Source: Deltaproteobacteria bacterium
Lineage (GTDB): Bacteria; Bdellovibrionota; UBA2394
Direction of reading: 5' to 3'
DNA: 64,000 nucleotides
Assembly: GCA_017302715.1 (NCBI GenBank)
Contig: JAFLCD010000002.1
Location: forward strand, 69,882-133,881
Of this stretch, positions 1-7,404 are shown piece by piece. Within the stretch, counting starts at the first letter, position 1. Each line of letters begins with the position of its first letter. The position numbers and the translations under genes were made by a program. Below the pieces are notes generated by a model. It was given only the letters and a program-made list of their open reading frames with translations, did not search any database and was not told where the DNA came from.

Positions 1-281
1 TGGATAATGTGGCAATTCCAAAGGAAGCACCTCATAAAGAGGCCGCTCATGCGCTCATCAATTTTCTTTTAAGTCCTCAAGTTCAAGCTGCGAGGGCTTC
101 GAAGCTTTACGTCGCTCCCGTAAGCAAAGAGGCGGTTGCATTGCTGACTCCAAATGTGCGATCGAATCGCGCCTTATTTCCTGATCAAAAAACTCTCTCT
201 AAAACAGAGATGATCAAAGACCTCGGCGCTCAATTGACGCAGTGGGATAGAATTTGGACAGAAGCCAAAGCTGCGCAATAA
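1..281 (+). CDS. PotD-like ABC transporter substrate-binding protein, C-terminal end (5' partial)
   Basis: The reading frame is open from the window edge and ends at 281, so only about the last 92 residues are present. The fragment reads DNVAIPKEAPHKEAAHALI and continues with an NFLLSP motif. This is the usual C-terminal part of periplasmic spermidine/putrescine-type binding proteins (PotD, SBP_bac family), where it forms part of the last helices of lobe two. The family captures polyamines or similar cations in the periplasm and delivers them to an ABC permease. The permease and ATPase genes would lie upstream, outside the window. The GTG at position 9 is an internal valine codon, not a start. 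Substrate specificity cannot be told from this part. Confidence 0.8.
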   Translation, partial: DNVAIPKEAPHKEAAHALINFLLSPQVQAARASKLYVAPVSKEAVALLTPNVRSNRALFPDQKTLSKTEMIKDLGAQLTQWDRIWTEAKAAQ

Positions 282-401
282 GTGCAGCAAGAAGCTTTTA
301 TTTGGAAGATTTACAAATTATTAACATTTCCCATAAAATGTAATTTCGATATGCGATTGGTTCGCATTGATGCCTTTGAAATTAAGAATGGAGATTAAAG
401 A

Positions 402-590
402 ATGAAACGAATTTTGTTTGCGTTAATGATGGTTGGTGTTGTGGGTGGACTTCAAGCTTGTGCGATGAAGCAAGATGGTTGTGGATGTGGCGCTGATGGC
501 CAATGCAAAACCTCACACGGAAAAAAAGCTAAAAAAAGTAAAGCGGTCAATACAACGACCTCACCTACTGCCGCTCCAGCAAAAAAATAA
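402..590 (+). CDS. Small cysteine-rich lipoprotein
   Basis: A 62-residue protein of unrecognised family. The first 20 residues form a lipoprotein signal peptide with lipobox LQAC, so the mature protein would start at Cys20 and be lipid anchored. A cluster DGCGCGADGQC follows, then a lysine-rich stretch and a Thr/Pro/Ala-rich tail. The cysteine cluster could bind a metal; this is inference. A GGAG ribosome binding site precedes the ATG by a good distance. Upstream, at 351-367, there is a short inverted repeat (ATGCGA / TCGCAT) that may be an operator. The stop codon is directly followed by the start of the next gene, so the two are probably cotranscribed. Confidence 0.75.
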   Translation: MKRILFALMMVGVVGGLQACAMKQDGCGCGADGQCKTSHGKKAKKSKAVNTTTSPTAAPAKK

Positions 591-1433
591 TTGAACGTCG
601 CAGTAGTTCAAATTTGTTCTGGCGAAGATGCCTGGGCCAATCTGGCCCAGGTTCAAGCCTTCGTTCTTAAGGCGACCGATCAAGGTGCCGATCTCGTTTG
701 TTTTCCAGAAAATATTTTATTTAGAGGCCGAAAATCCAAACTTCAATCTGAGTTCGTTTTGGAGTTGGATGCAGCGGGAAAAATCGCAGAGATCTCTGAA
801 TTTTCTAAAGCTGTGGTCTCGGCAGCACGTGAATGGAAAATTTCGGTTAGTTTAGGTTCAGTGCTCGAAAAAAATTTAGCGGCTCAAAGGCCTTTTAATT
901 CTCAGTGGATATTACATCCTCAAAAACCAATTGTTTCTTATAAAAAAATTCATCTGTTTCATTTTGATTCTTCGACGGCTCCTTATCGTGAGTCAGATTC
1001 AGTGAGTGCAGGCACTGAAATAGTTTCATCTTCTTTAAAAGATTTTAATCTGGGATTATCGATTTGTTTTGACCTGAGATTTCCGGAGCTTTATCGCCGA
1101 CTTGTTTTAGAAAAAAACGCGAATCTGCTTTTAGTTCCCTCAGCTTTTACTCGAGAAACAGGCGAAGCTCATTGGCATACACTTTTAAGGGCGCGCGCCA
1201 TTGAAAATCAATCTTATGTAGTGGCAGCAGCGCAATGGGGAAGTCACTTAAATGAAAAAGGGGATTCTCTTTTTTGCTATGGACACGCGCTAGCTTGTGA
1301 TCCCTGGGGAAAAGTTTTGGCTGAAGGAGCTGTCGAAGGGGACGAGCTTTTGATGGTGGAAGTATCCTTAAAAGAAATTGAAAGAAGGCGTGCACAACTT
1401 CCAGCTTTAAATGCTACAAAACTGAAATGCTAG
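591..1433 (+). CDS. Carbon-nitrogen hydrolase (nitrilase superfamily, Nit/omega-amidase-like)
   Basis: A 280-residue cytoplasmic enzyme of the nitrilase superfamily. The Glu-Lys-Cys catalytic triad is visible: Glu40 in FPENILF, Lys near residue 117 in SYKKIHLF, and Cys near 155 in LSICFDLRFPELYR. The length fits the Nit1/Nit2 branch, which hydrolyses omega-amides or deaminated glutathione. The start is a TTG immediately after the stop of the lipoprotein gene, with no clear Shine-Dalgarno site, suggesting translational coupling. The 3' end overlaps the apt start by 7 bases. The exact substrate cannot be read from the sequence; deaminated glutathione amidase is the likeliest alternative name. 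Confidence 0.88.
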   Translation: MNVAVVQICSGEDAWANLAQVQAFVLKATDQGADLVCFPENILFRGRKSKLQSEFVLELDAAGKIAEISEFSKAVVSAAREWKISVSLGSVLEKNLAAQRPFNSQWILHPQKPIVSYKKIHLFHFDSSTAPYRESDSVSAGTEIVSSSLKDFNLGLSICFDLRFPELYRRLVLEKNANLLLVPSAFTRETGEAHWHTLLRARAIENQSYVVAAAQWGSHLNEKGDSLFCYGHALACDPWGKVLAEGAVEGDELLMVEVSLKEIERRRAQLPALNATKLKC

Positions 1434-1957
1434 CTGCTGACTTAGAATTTGCAAAAAAACTCATTCGAGATGTTCCGGATCATCCGAAACCAGGAATTCT
1501 TTTTAAAGATATCACTCCTTTGATTGGAGATGCGCGAGCTTTCAAAATTTGCATTGAGCAAATGGCCGCTGACTTTGATTTAAAATCACCTCAAAAATTT
1601 GTGGGCATAGAAGCGAGAGGATTTATTTTTGCAGCCGCTTTGGCACAGCGATTAAACGCTGGATTTGTTCCTGCTCGAAAAAAAGGCAAATTACCTTACC
1701 GAAGTTTTAAGCAATCCTATGATCTTGAATATGGGGTAGATGAGATTGAAATGCATGAGGATGCAATTTTAAAAGGCGAGCGAGTCGTAGTGGTGGATGA
1801 TTTACTTGCCACCGGAGGAACAGCCGAAGCTGCGGTAAAACTTTGTCAAAAATTAGGAGCTGATGTTTTGGGCTGTCAGTTTTTGATTGAATTAGAATTT
1901 TTAAAAGGAAGAAAGCGCCTGCAACCTTTAGAAACTAAGTCGATATTTAAATTTTAA
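1427..1957 (+). CDS. apt: Adenine phosphoribosyltransferase
   Basis: A 176-residue purine salvage enzyme that makes AMP from adenine and PRPP in the cytoplasm. The PRPP-binding signature VVVVDDLLATGGTA lies near residues 120-135, and the N-terminal region DHPKPGILFKDITPLI is typical of Apt. Length matches the family (about 170-180). The start ATG overlaps the end of the nitrilase-fold gene by 7 bases, so the two are translationally coupled. The 3' end overlaps the end of the convergent phosphopantetheinyl transferase gene by 11 bases. Confidence 0.96.
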   Translation: MLAADLEFAKKLIRDVPDHPKPGILFKDITPLIGDARAFKICIEQMAADFDLKSPQKFVGIEARGFIFAAALAQRLNAGFVPARKKGKLPYRSFKQSYDLEYGVDEIEMHEDAILKGERVVVVDDLLATGGTAEAAVKLCQKLGADVLGCQFLIELEFLKGRKRLQPLETKSIFKF

Positions 1958-2522
1958 AGAATTTAATTTTGGTGTTTTTCACTTGGCTTGCGATCGCAGC
2001 TGAATAATTTTTAGAAATCTTTATCTCTTGAATTTTAAAGTTGAGCAGAAGCATCGATTTTTTTTTAAAAGTTTTAGCATTAAATTTATTTTTATATTTT
2101 CTACCGCTAAAAATGCTTAAACCTTTTGCTTTTAAAAAAGCTTCGTAAAAAGTCCAAGCTTTAAAAAAAAGCTTGATAGAGGCAGCTTCGGAAAGGTGCT
2201 GAACTTTCTCCGCCAAATCTTTTGAAAAAAAACGTCTAGAAACTTTAATGCGATCGATATTTTTTCTATGTTTTTCGATATCGATGCCAACGGCAGATGT
2301 CGCCGTTAGGGCGAAGAGGTTTTCTTGATAAGAGTGAGATAAGTTAAAATAAATTTTTACTCGCGGCTTCGCAAGTTTAGGCTTACCGTGCTTTGACTTT
2401 GAAAATTTAATTTGATTAGCAGGGTAGTCGAGATATCGACTTAAGACTTGAGCCGGGCGGATTTTATCTGTGCGGCTCGATCTCCAAATGTGAATTTGGT
2501 TTGATGTAAGAGTATTTTTCAT
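1947..2522 (-). CDS. 4'-phosphopantetheinyl transferase superfamily protein
   Basis: A 191-residue Sfp/AcpT-like enzyme, which moves the phosphopantetheine arm of CoA to a serine on an acyl or peptidyl carrier protein. The two magnesium- and CoA-binding motifs are present: SAVGIDIEKHR around residues 75-85 and KAWTFYEAFLKAKG around 125-140. The protein is very lysine rich. It is short for the Sfp group (about 220-240), nearer the compact forms seen in some Proteobacteria. It converges on apt with an 11-base overlap and is divergent from the DUF493-like gene. The carrier protein partner is not in the window. Confidence 0.88.
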   Translation of the reverse strand: MKNTLTSNQIHIWRSSRTDKIRPAQVLSRYLDYPANQIKFSKSKHGKPKLAKPRVKIYFNLSHSYQENLFALTATSAVGIDIEKHRKNIDRIKVSRRFFSKDLAEKVQHLSEAASIKLFFKAWTFYEAFLKAKGLSIFSGRKYKNKFNAKTFKKKSMLLLNFKIQEIKISKNYSAAIASQVKNTKIKFFKI

Positions 2523-2596
2523 TTTAATTTTCTGACCTTGATTTAATCGATTTATCTCGATGTGTCCAAGAGCAGAATTCCGAGGTATACTAAATT

Positions 2597-2905
2597 ATGG
2601 TCCTGAACTCTCCTAAAGTGCGGCATTTGCGATATGAGCAGCTTCGAAAAAGCCTGACCGAGACTGTAGAAAAGTGGCCTCACTTTTACGAACATAAAAT
2701 CATCGGTAAAAACGCTGAGACTTTCAAAGAGGGACTTAAAAACTTTGAGCAGCAGTTTCCCCGGATGAATAAAAAAAGTTCTCACTTAAGTAAAAACGGT
2801 ACCTATCTTTCACAGACCTATGAAGTGATGGCGAGAGATGTGGATGAAATTATTTCGCTTTGGGTTGCGTCCGAAGAAATTCCTGATTTCGTAACTGTTC
2901 TTTAA
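2597..2905 (+). CDS. DUF493/YbeD-like small protein
   Basis: A 102-residue protein. The C-terminal 80 residues fit the DUF493 (UPF0250, YbeD) pattern: a strand with HKIIGKN, a helix, a loop with SKNGTYLS, then a strand, helix DVDEIISLW and a last strand ending FVTVL. This is an ACT-like ferredoxin fold; E. coli YbeD has no settled function. The match was made by eye on fold pattern, not by alignment. The 3' end overlaps the convergent pterin dehydratase gene by 4 bases. Confidence 0.6.
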   Translation: MVLNSPKVRHLRYEQLRKSLTETVEKWPHFYEHKIIGKNAETFKEGLKNFEQQFPRMNKKSSHLSKNGTYLSQTYEVMARDVDEIISLWVASEEIPDFVTVL

Positions 2906-3189
2906 CTTAAAAGCTTATCGATTTTTTGAGCGAGTTCGAAATCTTTCTCAGAAATTCCGCCAGCATCATGAGTTGTTAAATCAATTCTAACTTTATTATA
3001 GACATTGAACCATTCGGGATGGTGATTCATTTGCTCGGCAATGACAGCGACCTTGGTCATAAAGGCAAAAGCTTCATTAAAATCTGCAAATTGAATTTCT
3101 CTGTGCAATTTCTCAGAGACGATTTTCCAATTTTTTAGGTTCTTTAGATGACTTTGAATTTCGGCGGCAGAAGATTTGTTTACCTTCAT
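2902..3189 (-). CDS. phhB: Pterin-4a-carbinolamine dehydratase
   Basis: A 95-residue enzyme that dehydrates 4a-hydroxytetrahydrobiopterin, recycling pterin cofactors after aromatic amino acid hydroxylation. The active-site signature [20 protein letters not shown] with downstream GGIS..D is complete, including the histidine pair. Length is normal. Its ATG overlaps the stop of the upstream ATPase gene (ATGA), so the two form a translationally coupled pair. No phenylalanine hydroxylase is seen in the window. Confidence 0.94.
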   Translation of the reverse strand: MKVNKSSAAEIQSHLKNLKNWKIVSEKLHREIQFADFNEAFAFMTKVAVIAEQMNHHPEWFNVYNKVRIDLTTHDAGGISEKDFELAQKIDKLLS

Positions 3190-3848
3190 ACGGCTGCAGC
3201 CCAGCTAGAAGTTTCCATAAATTTAGAGCGAAGATTTTTGGCTGGTTGTTGAAATTCAGGATGGCCTTTAAGTAAAATTTCAACAGTTTGAAATACGGTA
3301 GAAATTTTCTCATGAAAACTTAAAGAGCTTGGAATGATGACTCTTCTTGGGTGATCCTTCCAACTATCTAAAATTCTTTTGTCCACGGTAACCGCTTCGT
3401 TATGATTTTCTCGTCGAATTAAACTCGAGGCATCGTAGCCATGCTCTTTTGTGGCTGTTTCAAGATGAATGACAAAGTCATATCGAGAAACTTCTGTTTG
3501 AAGATCGGTTTTGACGTCTTGAAAAAAGTTTTCGGCAGACTCAGGCCAGTAGGCGGGATGGTCGAGAGTTCCTCGGTCGCAAAAAATCAGTTGCTTGCCA
3601 GGTATAGCTTCAAAGAGTCTTTCCATTTGAATTTGTGTGAAGTAAATTGCACGTTGTGCACACTTTGTGATTTCACTTCTAGGAACTCCCTGCATTTCTC
3701 GCGGGAATCCACCCTGATATAAAATCGAAGCGGCTTCAGGAATTGTGGAAGAGACAGAAGAAAATTCTCTTCGGATAATTTCGATGACGGTGGTCTTCCC
3801 TGCCGAAGGGCCTCCGGTCAAGCAAATCTTAATTTTGTTTGATCTCAT
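3186..3848 (-). CDS. AAA family ATPase / P-loop kinase-like protein (AAA_28 type)
   Basis: A 220-residue P-loop protein. Walker A is [12 protein letters not shown] at residues 9-20; a Walker B-like strand [15 protein letters not shown] lies near residue 90. The GGPSAGKT form with EAA nearby (IPEAASIL) is typical of the AAA_28 family, related to the NadR nucleoside kinase domain, whose substrates are often small phosphate acceptors. The real substrate is unknown. It is followed by a 4-base overlap with the pterin dehydratase gene. No strong ribosome binding site is seen at the ATG. Confidence 0.8.
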   Translation of the reverse strand: MRSNKIKICLTGGPSAGKTTVIEIIRREFSSVSSTIPEAASILYQGGFPREMQGVPRSEITKCAQRAIYFTQIQMERLFEAIPGKQLIFCDRGTLDHPAYWPESAENFFQDVKTDLQTEVSRYDFVIHLETATKEHGYDASSLIRRENHNEAVTVDKRILDSWKDHPRRVIIPSSLSFHEKISTVFQTVEILLKGHPEFQQPAKNLRSKFMETSSWAAAV

Positions 3849-3909
3849 CTTATGGGAAAGTACATTAGCTCAGCTTTCAGTTCTTGTCAGCAGCTCGAGC
3901 AAGCGTTTA

Positions 3910-3950
3910 GCCTTATAGACTGGTAAACCTCTTTAGGGAGTTTATAAGGC
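3910..3950. repeat. Inverted repeat in divergent promoter region
   Basis: GCCTTATA at 3910-3917 is matched perfectly by TATAAGGC at 3943-3950, and the intervening bases can form an inner stem (TAAAC with GTTTA). It lies between the divergent ATPase gene and the Lys/Thr-rich secreted protein gene, so it may be an operator or a structured leader. No T-run follows, so it is not an obvious terminator. Confidence 0.45.
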
Positions 3951-3993
3951 AACTTTGGGGGTATTAGAATATTAATTAATAAAGGAGTTTGAA

Positions 3994-4212
3994 ATGAAAG
4001 TATTAGTATCTGCATTTTTAGTAGCTGGATTAATGGTTGGAACTGCTATGGCAAATAGCCATAAAAAAGATCATAAAGAAGCGAAAAAAGTTCATAAAAC
4101 TGAAAAAAAAGCTGAAAAGAAAACTGAAACCACTACAACTACGACCACTACTACTGCACCAGCACCTGCTCACGCTGGCGAAGCAGCTGCACCAGCACCT
4201 GCTCACAAATAA
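3994..4212 (+). CDS. Small secreted Lys/Thr/Ala-rich protein
   Basis: A 72-residue protein with a Sec signal peptide (about residues 1-20, ending AMA). The mature part is a lysine-histidine-rich segment, a run of threonines (TTTTTTTTT), and two copies of an APAPAH motif separated by AGEAA. It is low complexity and of unknown function. Similar small basic exported proteins are usually expressed strongly. An AAAGGAG ribosome binding site sits 7-8 bases before the ATG. A strong intrinsic terminator follows. Confidence 0.75.
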   Translation: MKVLVSAFLVAGLMVGTAMANSHKKDHKEAKKVHKTEKKAEKKTETTTTTTTTTAPAPAHAGEAAAPAPAHK

Positions 4213-4244
4213 TTTCTTTTTCGTTTCTTAAAAAAAGAAATCCA

Positions 4245-4279
4245 AAAGCCTCGTAAGGTAAGACTACGGGGCTTTTTTA
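4245..4279 (+). terminator. Rho-independent terminator
   Basis: AAGCCTCGTA and TACGGGGCTT pair as a 10-bp stem (one G-T wobble) followed by TTTTTT, then another T-rich stretch. It ends the small secreted protein transcript. The other side is also A-rich, so it may serve the convergent gene at 4277 as well. A second, AT-only hairpin at about 4214-4240 precedes it. Confidence 0.85.
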
Positions 4280-4516
4280 TTTTTTAATTCGAACTTGGAT
4301 TAATTCGCTGAGAAGATCTTCGGAGATTTTGACGGAGCGAAGGTTTGCTTCGGCGGTAATTTTGTCGAGCTTTATGCCTGCGAGATCTTGCGCGATATTT
4401 TCTTGGCTCTCTGCGGATGAAGAAAATTCCGAAATGCGAGCGGCTTTTTGAGCCATCGCATCAGCGGCTTTAAGAAACCCAGTTTGACCCGAGAAAATAG
4501 CACTTAAAATGTTCAC
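4277..4516 (-). CDS. Small flagellar rod/hook-end-like protein
   Basis: A 79-residue protein with a GTG start. The N-terminus (SGFLKAADAMAQKAARIS pattern) resembles the first helix of FlgB/FlgC/FlgE-type axial proteins, and the C-terminus (EANLRSVKISEDLLSELIQVR) resembles their last helix, in which a TxxNLxxxKxxDE pattern packs against the first helix. The central domain is missing, so this would be only the paired terminal helices. No function is assigned. It could be a chaperone-like or cap-like relative of rod proteins, or the likeness may be chance. The GTG start is close to its AGAG site, so the true start is uncertain. Confidence 0.5.
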   Translation of the reverse strand: MNILSAIFSGQTGFLKAADAMAQKAARISEFSSSAESQENIAQDLAGIKLDKITAEANLRSVKISEDLLSELIQVRIKK

Positions 4517-4583
4517 CTCTCTATTTTATGTGGAGATAGCGCAGAGCGCAAATCGCTTGAAATGACTGGGGTTTTTGGCGATT

Positions 4584-4623
4584 AAAAAAAAACAAAGCCG
4601 AGATTTTTTAGATCCCGGCTTTG
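4584..4623 (-). terminator. Rho-independent terminator
   Basis: Read on the minus strand, a CAAAGCCGGGATC arm pairs with GATCTCGGCTTTG-like bases across a short AT loop and is followed by a run of nine or more T. It lies just after the stop of the minus-strand gene at 4649. Confidence 0.85.
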
Positions 4624-4648
4624 AGAGTTTTTATTTCTAAAAGATCAT

Positions 4649-5551
4649 TTAAGGACAAGGAACGTTTGCGACCGTTGGACAAATATAGGTTTTGTAACGG
4701 TAGTCTCGTTGACCATTGGATTTAACAACCGAAATATCGCAGCTCAAATCCACTTTTTTTCCAAAAATTTCATCCCAGACATCAGCTGCATTCGCACAGG
4801 CATCCGAAAGTTTGTAAGGAATATTTCGATTAGCGTTAGTGTCTTTTTCTGAAGCGGGAATCGAGTAATCTCGATTTACTTGAGATCTTACAGTTACACT
4901 TCCACCGCCGCGTCGTGGTTCGTCGCGAGTAACAAATAGACGAAGGCGATACTTAGAGCCTAGGTCTTTAAGGGCTTTAAATTGATCTCTGTTAAAATCA
5001 AGACTGATATTATAGGAGGCGTCTCCGTTTTTATCTGTCGTTCTTTCAATGGTTGGCGATTCTTTATTTTGAAAAGAAATGCGTTTGCTATTGGTTCGAT
5101 CATAGCAAGAGTATTCAATGACTTCTTCGATAGGTTTAAAATTATTGTTCGAATCTTTATCAAAAGCATCGGAGTTGTGGCGAACGCTCAGCCAAACTGT
5201 TAAAGAATAATTTCCAGAAGCTGGGCAAATCAATTTATTAGGGAGGTTGACCGAATCAACAGTGCCCTCGAGATACAAATGCTGAGTGAATTTTCCATTC
5301 TCTTTAAAGAGAGCTTTTTTCTGTCCACCTTCGGGCGTTACATAAAAACGAACTTCAACGACTGAGTTTTGATTTCTAATGTTTCGATAATCTTTAGAAG
5401 GAACATAGGTATCGATATGCATTTGCATTTCGTCGTTTGAGTTCCAATAAGGATTAAGATCAATATTGGCTTTCCAATTATCTGCCATCACCATATTGGG
5501 AAGCAGGCTTAAGCCAAGCACCGCAAACAATTTACCGAAGGTCGCTTTCAT
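4649..5551 (-). CDS. Secreted protein of unknown function
   Basis: A 300-residue exported protein; family not recognised. The ATG at 5551 was preferred over an in-frame GTG at 5569 because an AGGAAC site stands 7-8 bases before it. The signal peptide covers about residues 1-23 and ends VMAD. The mature part is rich in beta-strand patterns and contains two cysteines near CPASGNYSLTVWLS, two in a middle CYDRT region, and a cysteine pair at the very C-terminus (PTVANVPCP). It is monocistronic, with its own terminator. It could be a periplasmic or surface Ig-like protein; that is only a guess. Confidence 0.75.
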   Translation of the reverse strand: MKATFGKLFAVLGLSLLPNMVMADNWKANIDLNPYWNSNDEMQMHIDTYVPSKDYRNIRNQNSVVEVRFYVTPEGGQKKALFKENGKFTQHLYLEGTVDSVNLPNKLICPASGNYSLTVWLSVRHNSDAFDKDSNNNFKPIEEVIEYSCYDRTNSKRISFQNKESPTIERTTDKNGDASYNISLDFNRDQFKALKDLGSKYRLRLFVTRDEPRRGGGSVTVRSQVNRDYSIPASEKDTNANRNIPYKLSDACANAADVWDEIFGKKVDLSCDISVVKSNGQRDYRYKTYICPTVANVPCP

Positions 5552-5617
5552 TCGTGTGTTCCTTTCCACTAATTTTTGTAAATAATAACCACTCCGCAGA
5601 GCGAGACCGCCCCGTTG

Positions 5618-5670
5618 CTGGTCATCAAAGCTGAAGCTGTCTTAATGGGTCAAGAAGCTTTGATGACCAG
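5618..5670. repeat. Perfect 15-bp inverted repeat at a gene end
   Basis: CTGGTCATCAAAGCT at 5618-5632 is mirrored by AGCTTTGATGACCAG at 5656-5670. The right arm lies inside the last codons of the minus-strand TIGR02757 gene and the left arm downstream of its stop. The loop is 23 bases. No T-run follows, so it may be an mRNA-stabilising or Rho-linked structure. Confidence 0.7.
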
Positions 5671-6465
5671 GCGCTGATTTTTTAGTTTAAGAATTCCTAA
5701 CCGACAAAGAGCAAAGTCATACTTGATGGGATCTTCTGGAGACCAGACTTTAAATTTTTCAGTAATTTCAAGTGCCGCCGTTCGGCTGGCGGATTTAAGC
5801 TGAGTGAGGCCGAGTCGTTTGCTGATATCAAAAAGATGTGTGTCGAGTGGGAGGATGAGAGCACTTTTTGGAACAAAACTCCAAAGACCTAAATCGATTT
5901 CATCTTTTCGCACCAACCAACGAAGCATCATATGCCAGCGTTTCGCAGAGCTTTGATAGGGATCTGCGAACATAAATCTTAAGCCGCGTGTTGGAGCTTC
6001 TGAGCCGACGAAAAAAACTCGAAGAGCTGTGATCCCTTTACAAATATCTTGATTCCAATTTTTTTCAAAAAACTGACCGAGACTAGAATGAGTGTTTAAA
6101 AAATCCTGCAATCTTTGAAGGAAAAATAAAATATCAGCTGAAGTATAAAATCTATAATAGAGATGAGAATAAGTTTTTTTAAGTTGAACCGAGGTTAACG
6201 TTTTAAATGCGCGCACAGGATTTTTTCCCAGCGGATCGAGAATAGCTTTTGAGATTTGCACAATACACTTCACATTGCCGAATGCAAAAAGGGCTGTGAT
6301 AAAAGCTGCAAACTCGCGATCTTCATCTCGTGCGTAAGTATGTACGATCGATATCGGATCTGTTTTTAAAAAATCTTTTGAATTAAATTCGAGTAAAACA
6401 TCATCAAGCCATTGATGGGTTTTATCTTTTTTTATTGGGCATCTTCGAGCTTGGCTTTTTGCCAT
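5650..6465 (-). CDS. TIGR02757 family protein (DUF2400)
   Basis: A 271-residue protein matching the TIGR02757/DUF2400 family: a DPISIVHTYARDEDREFAAF motif near residue 40, LFAFGNVKCI after it, and a C-terminal region with LDTHLFDISKRLGL that looks like the helix-hairpin-helix part of DNA glycosylase-like folds. The molecular function of the family is not settled. The ATG start overlaps mazG by 34 bases; the first 20 residues are basic and poorly conserved, so a later start is possible. It probably shares a transcript with mazG. Confidence 0.8.
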   Translation of the reverse strand: MAKSQARRCPIKKDKTHQWLDDVLLEFNSKDFLKTDPISIVHTYARDEDREFAAFITALFAFGNVKCIVQISKAILDPLGKNPVRAFKTLTSVQLKKTYSHLYYRFYTSADILFFLQRLQDFLNTHSSLGQFFEKNWNQDICKGITALRVFFVGSEAPTRGLRFMFADPYQSSAKRWHMMLRWLVRKDEIDLGLWSFVPKSALILPLDTHLFDISKRLGLTQLKSASRTAALEITEKFKVWSPEDPIKYDFALCRLGILKLKNQRLVIKAS

Positions 6466-7202
6466 AACTTTTCTTTATCTTCTAAACTTAAATCTTGAAA
6501 AGGAGTTTTTGTTTTAGACGCTTCAGCTTCCATTTTTTGAAATCGAGATCTAAATCTTGAGTTGGCTGTAGCGAGCGCAACTTCAGCATCTATATTTTGA
6601 TGTCTCGCCCACTGAACGAGGCTAAAAAAGACATCGCCTATTTCATGCTCTTTTTCAGATGAAGTTTTTGCCTGCTTTAATTCTTCAATTTCGCTTAAGA
6701 ATTGTTTCCAAACTTCTTCTGAAGTATTCCAATCAAATTTTACTTTCCTGGATTTGTCTCCTAACTTCTGTGCCAATTGTAAGCTGGTTAAAGATTTTGA
6801 AATTCCATCAAGTAAACTTTTCTGATCTGACGATTTTTTTTCAGATTTTTTAATTTCATCCCATTGGCTGGCGACCTCGGAAGCTTGAGAAAGTTTTTTA
6901 TCTGCGAAAACATGGGGGTGGCGTCTGATAAGTTTATCTTTAAGAGTTTGGATAACTTTTAAAATGGCAGGGCCGTTTGGATTTTGTTCCGAAAGAATCT
7001 CCGCCTGAAAAATAATCTGCAGCAAAAGATCTCCGAGCTCTTCGATATGATGATTTTCGTCAGGCGAACTCATCGCCTCTAAGCATTCGTAAGCTTCTTC
7101 TAAGAGATAAGCGCGCAAGCTTAAAAGATTTTGGTCGCGATCCCATGGGCACTCTTGGCGCAGTCGATGCATGATATCTAAGAGTTCATCGAATTCTTTC
7201 AT
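6432..7202 (-). CDS. mazG: Nucleoside triphosphate pyrophosphohydrolase MazG
   Basis: A 256-residue cytoplasmic enzyme that hydrolyses dNTPs/NTPs to monophosphate and pyrophosphate, cleaning the nucleotide pool. The signature LRQECPWDRDQNLLSLRAYL is near the N-terminus and the metal-binding EEAYECLEA ... EELGDLLLQIIF motifs follow. A second, weaker MazG-like repeat with EIGDVFFSLVQWAR is found in the C-terminal half, as in full-length MazG. Length is normal. The TIGR02757 gene overlaps its end. Confidence 0.95.
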   Translation of the reverse strand: MKEFDELLDIMHRLRQECPWDRDQNLLSLRAYLLEEAYECLEAMSSPDENHHIEELGDLLLQIIFQAEILSEQNPNGPAILKVIQTLKDKLIRRHPHVFADKKLSQASEVASQWDEIKKSEKKSSDQKSLLDGISKSLTSLQLAQKLGDKSRKVKFDWNTSEEVWKQFLSEIEELKQAKTSSEKEHEIGDVFFSLVQWARHQNIDAEVALATANSRFRSRFQKMEAEASKTKTPFQDLSLEDKEKLWQKAKLEDAQ

Positions 7203-7370
7203 CGACTAGAATCTAAACGTGACCATGTGGTGCAGCAAGTGGGGATTCTGTCACTTTTTTGCCAATAATTTGTCGGAAATTTTTAAATCAGGGCGTCAGA
7301 TTGTTGTGGAGCGAAAGAGCTAAGGCGCTGACACCAATGCCTTTTTTTGCCGAGTCAGTTTTTGCATTCT

Positions 7371-7386
7371 TTGGCATCTGACTTGC
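7371..7386 (+). promoter_or_regulatory. Sigma54-type (-24/-12) promoter
   Basis: TTGGCATCTGACTTGC: the invariant GG (7373-7374) and GC (7385-7386) are exactly 10 bases apart, with TGGCA at -24 and TTGCT at -12. It stands 19 bases before the ATG of the TPR gene that opens the kinase/regulator/flagellar operon, so expected transcription starts only a few bases before the start codon. Confidence 0.75.
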
Positions 7387-7404
7387 TTATTGATTCTCTC
7401 GGCA

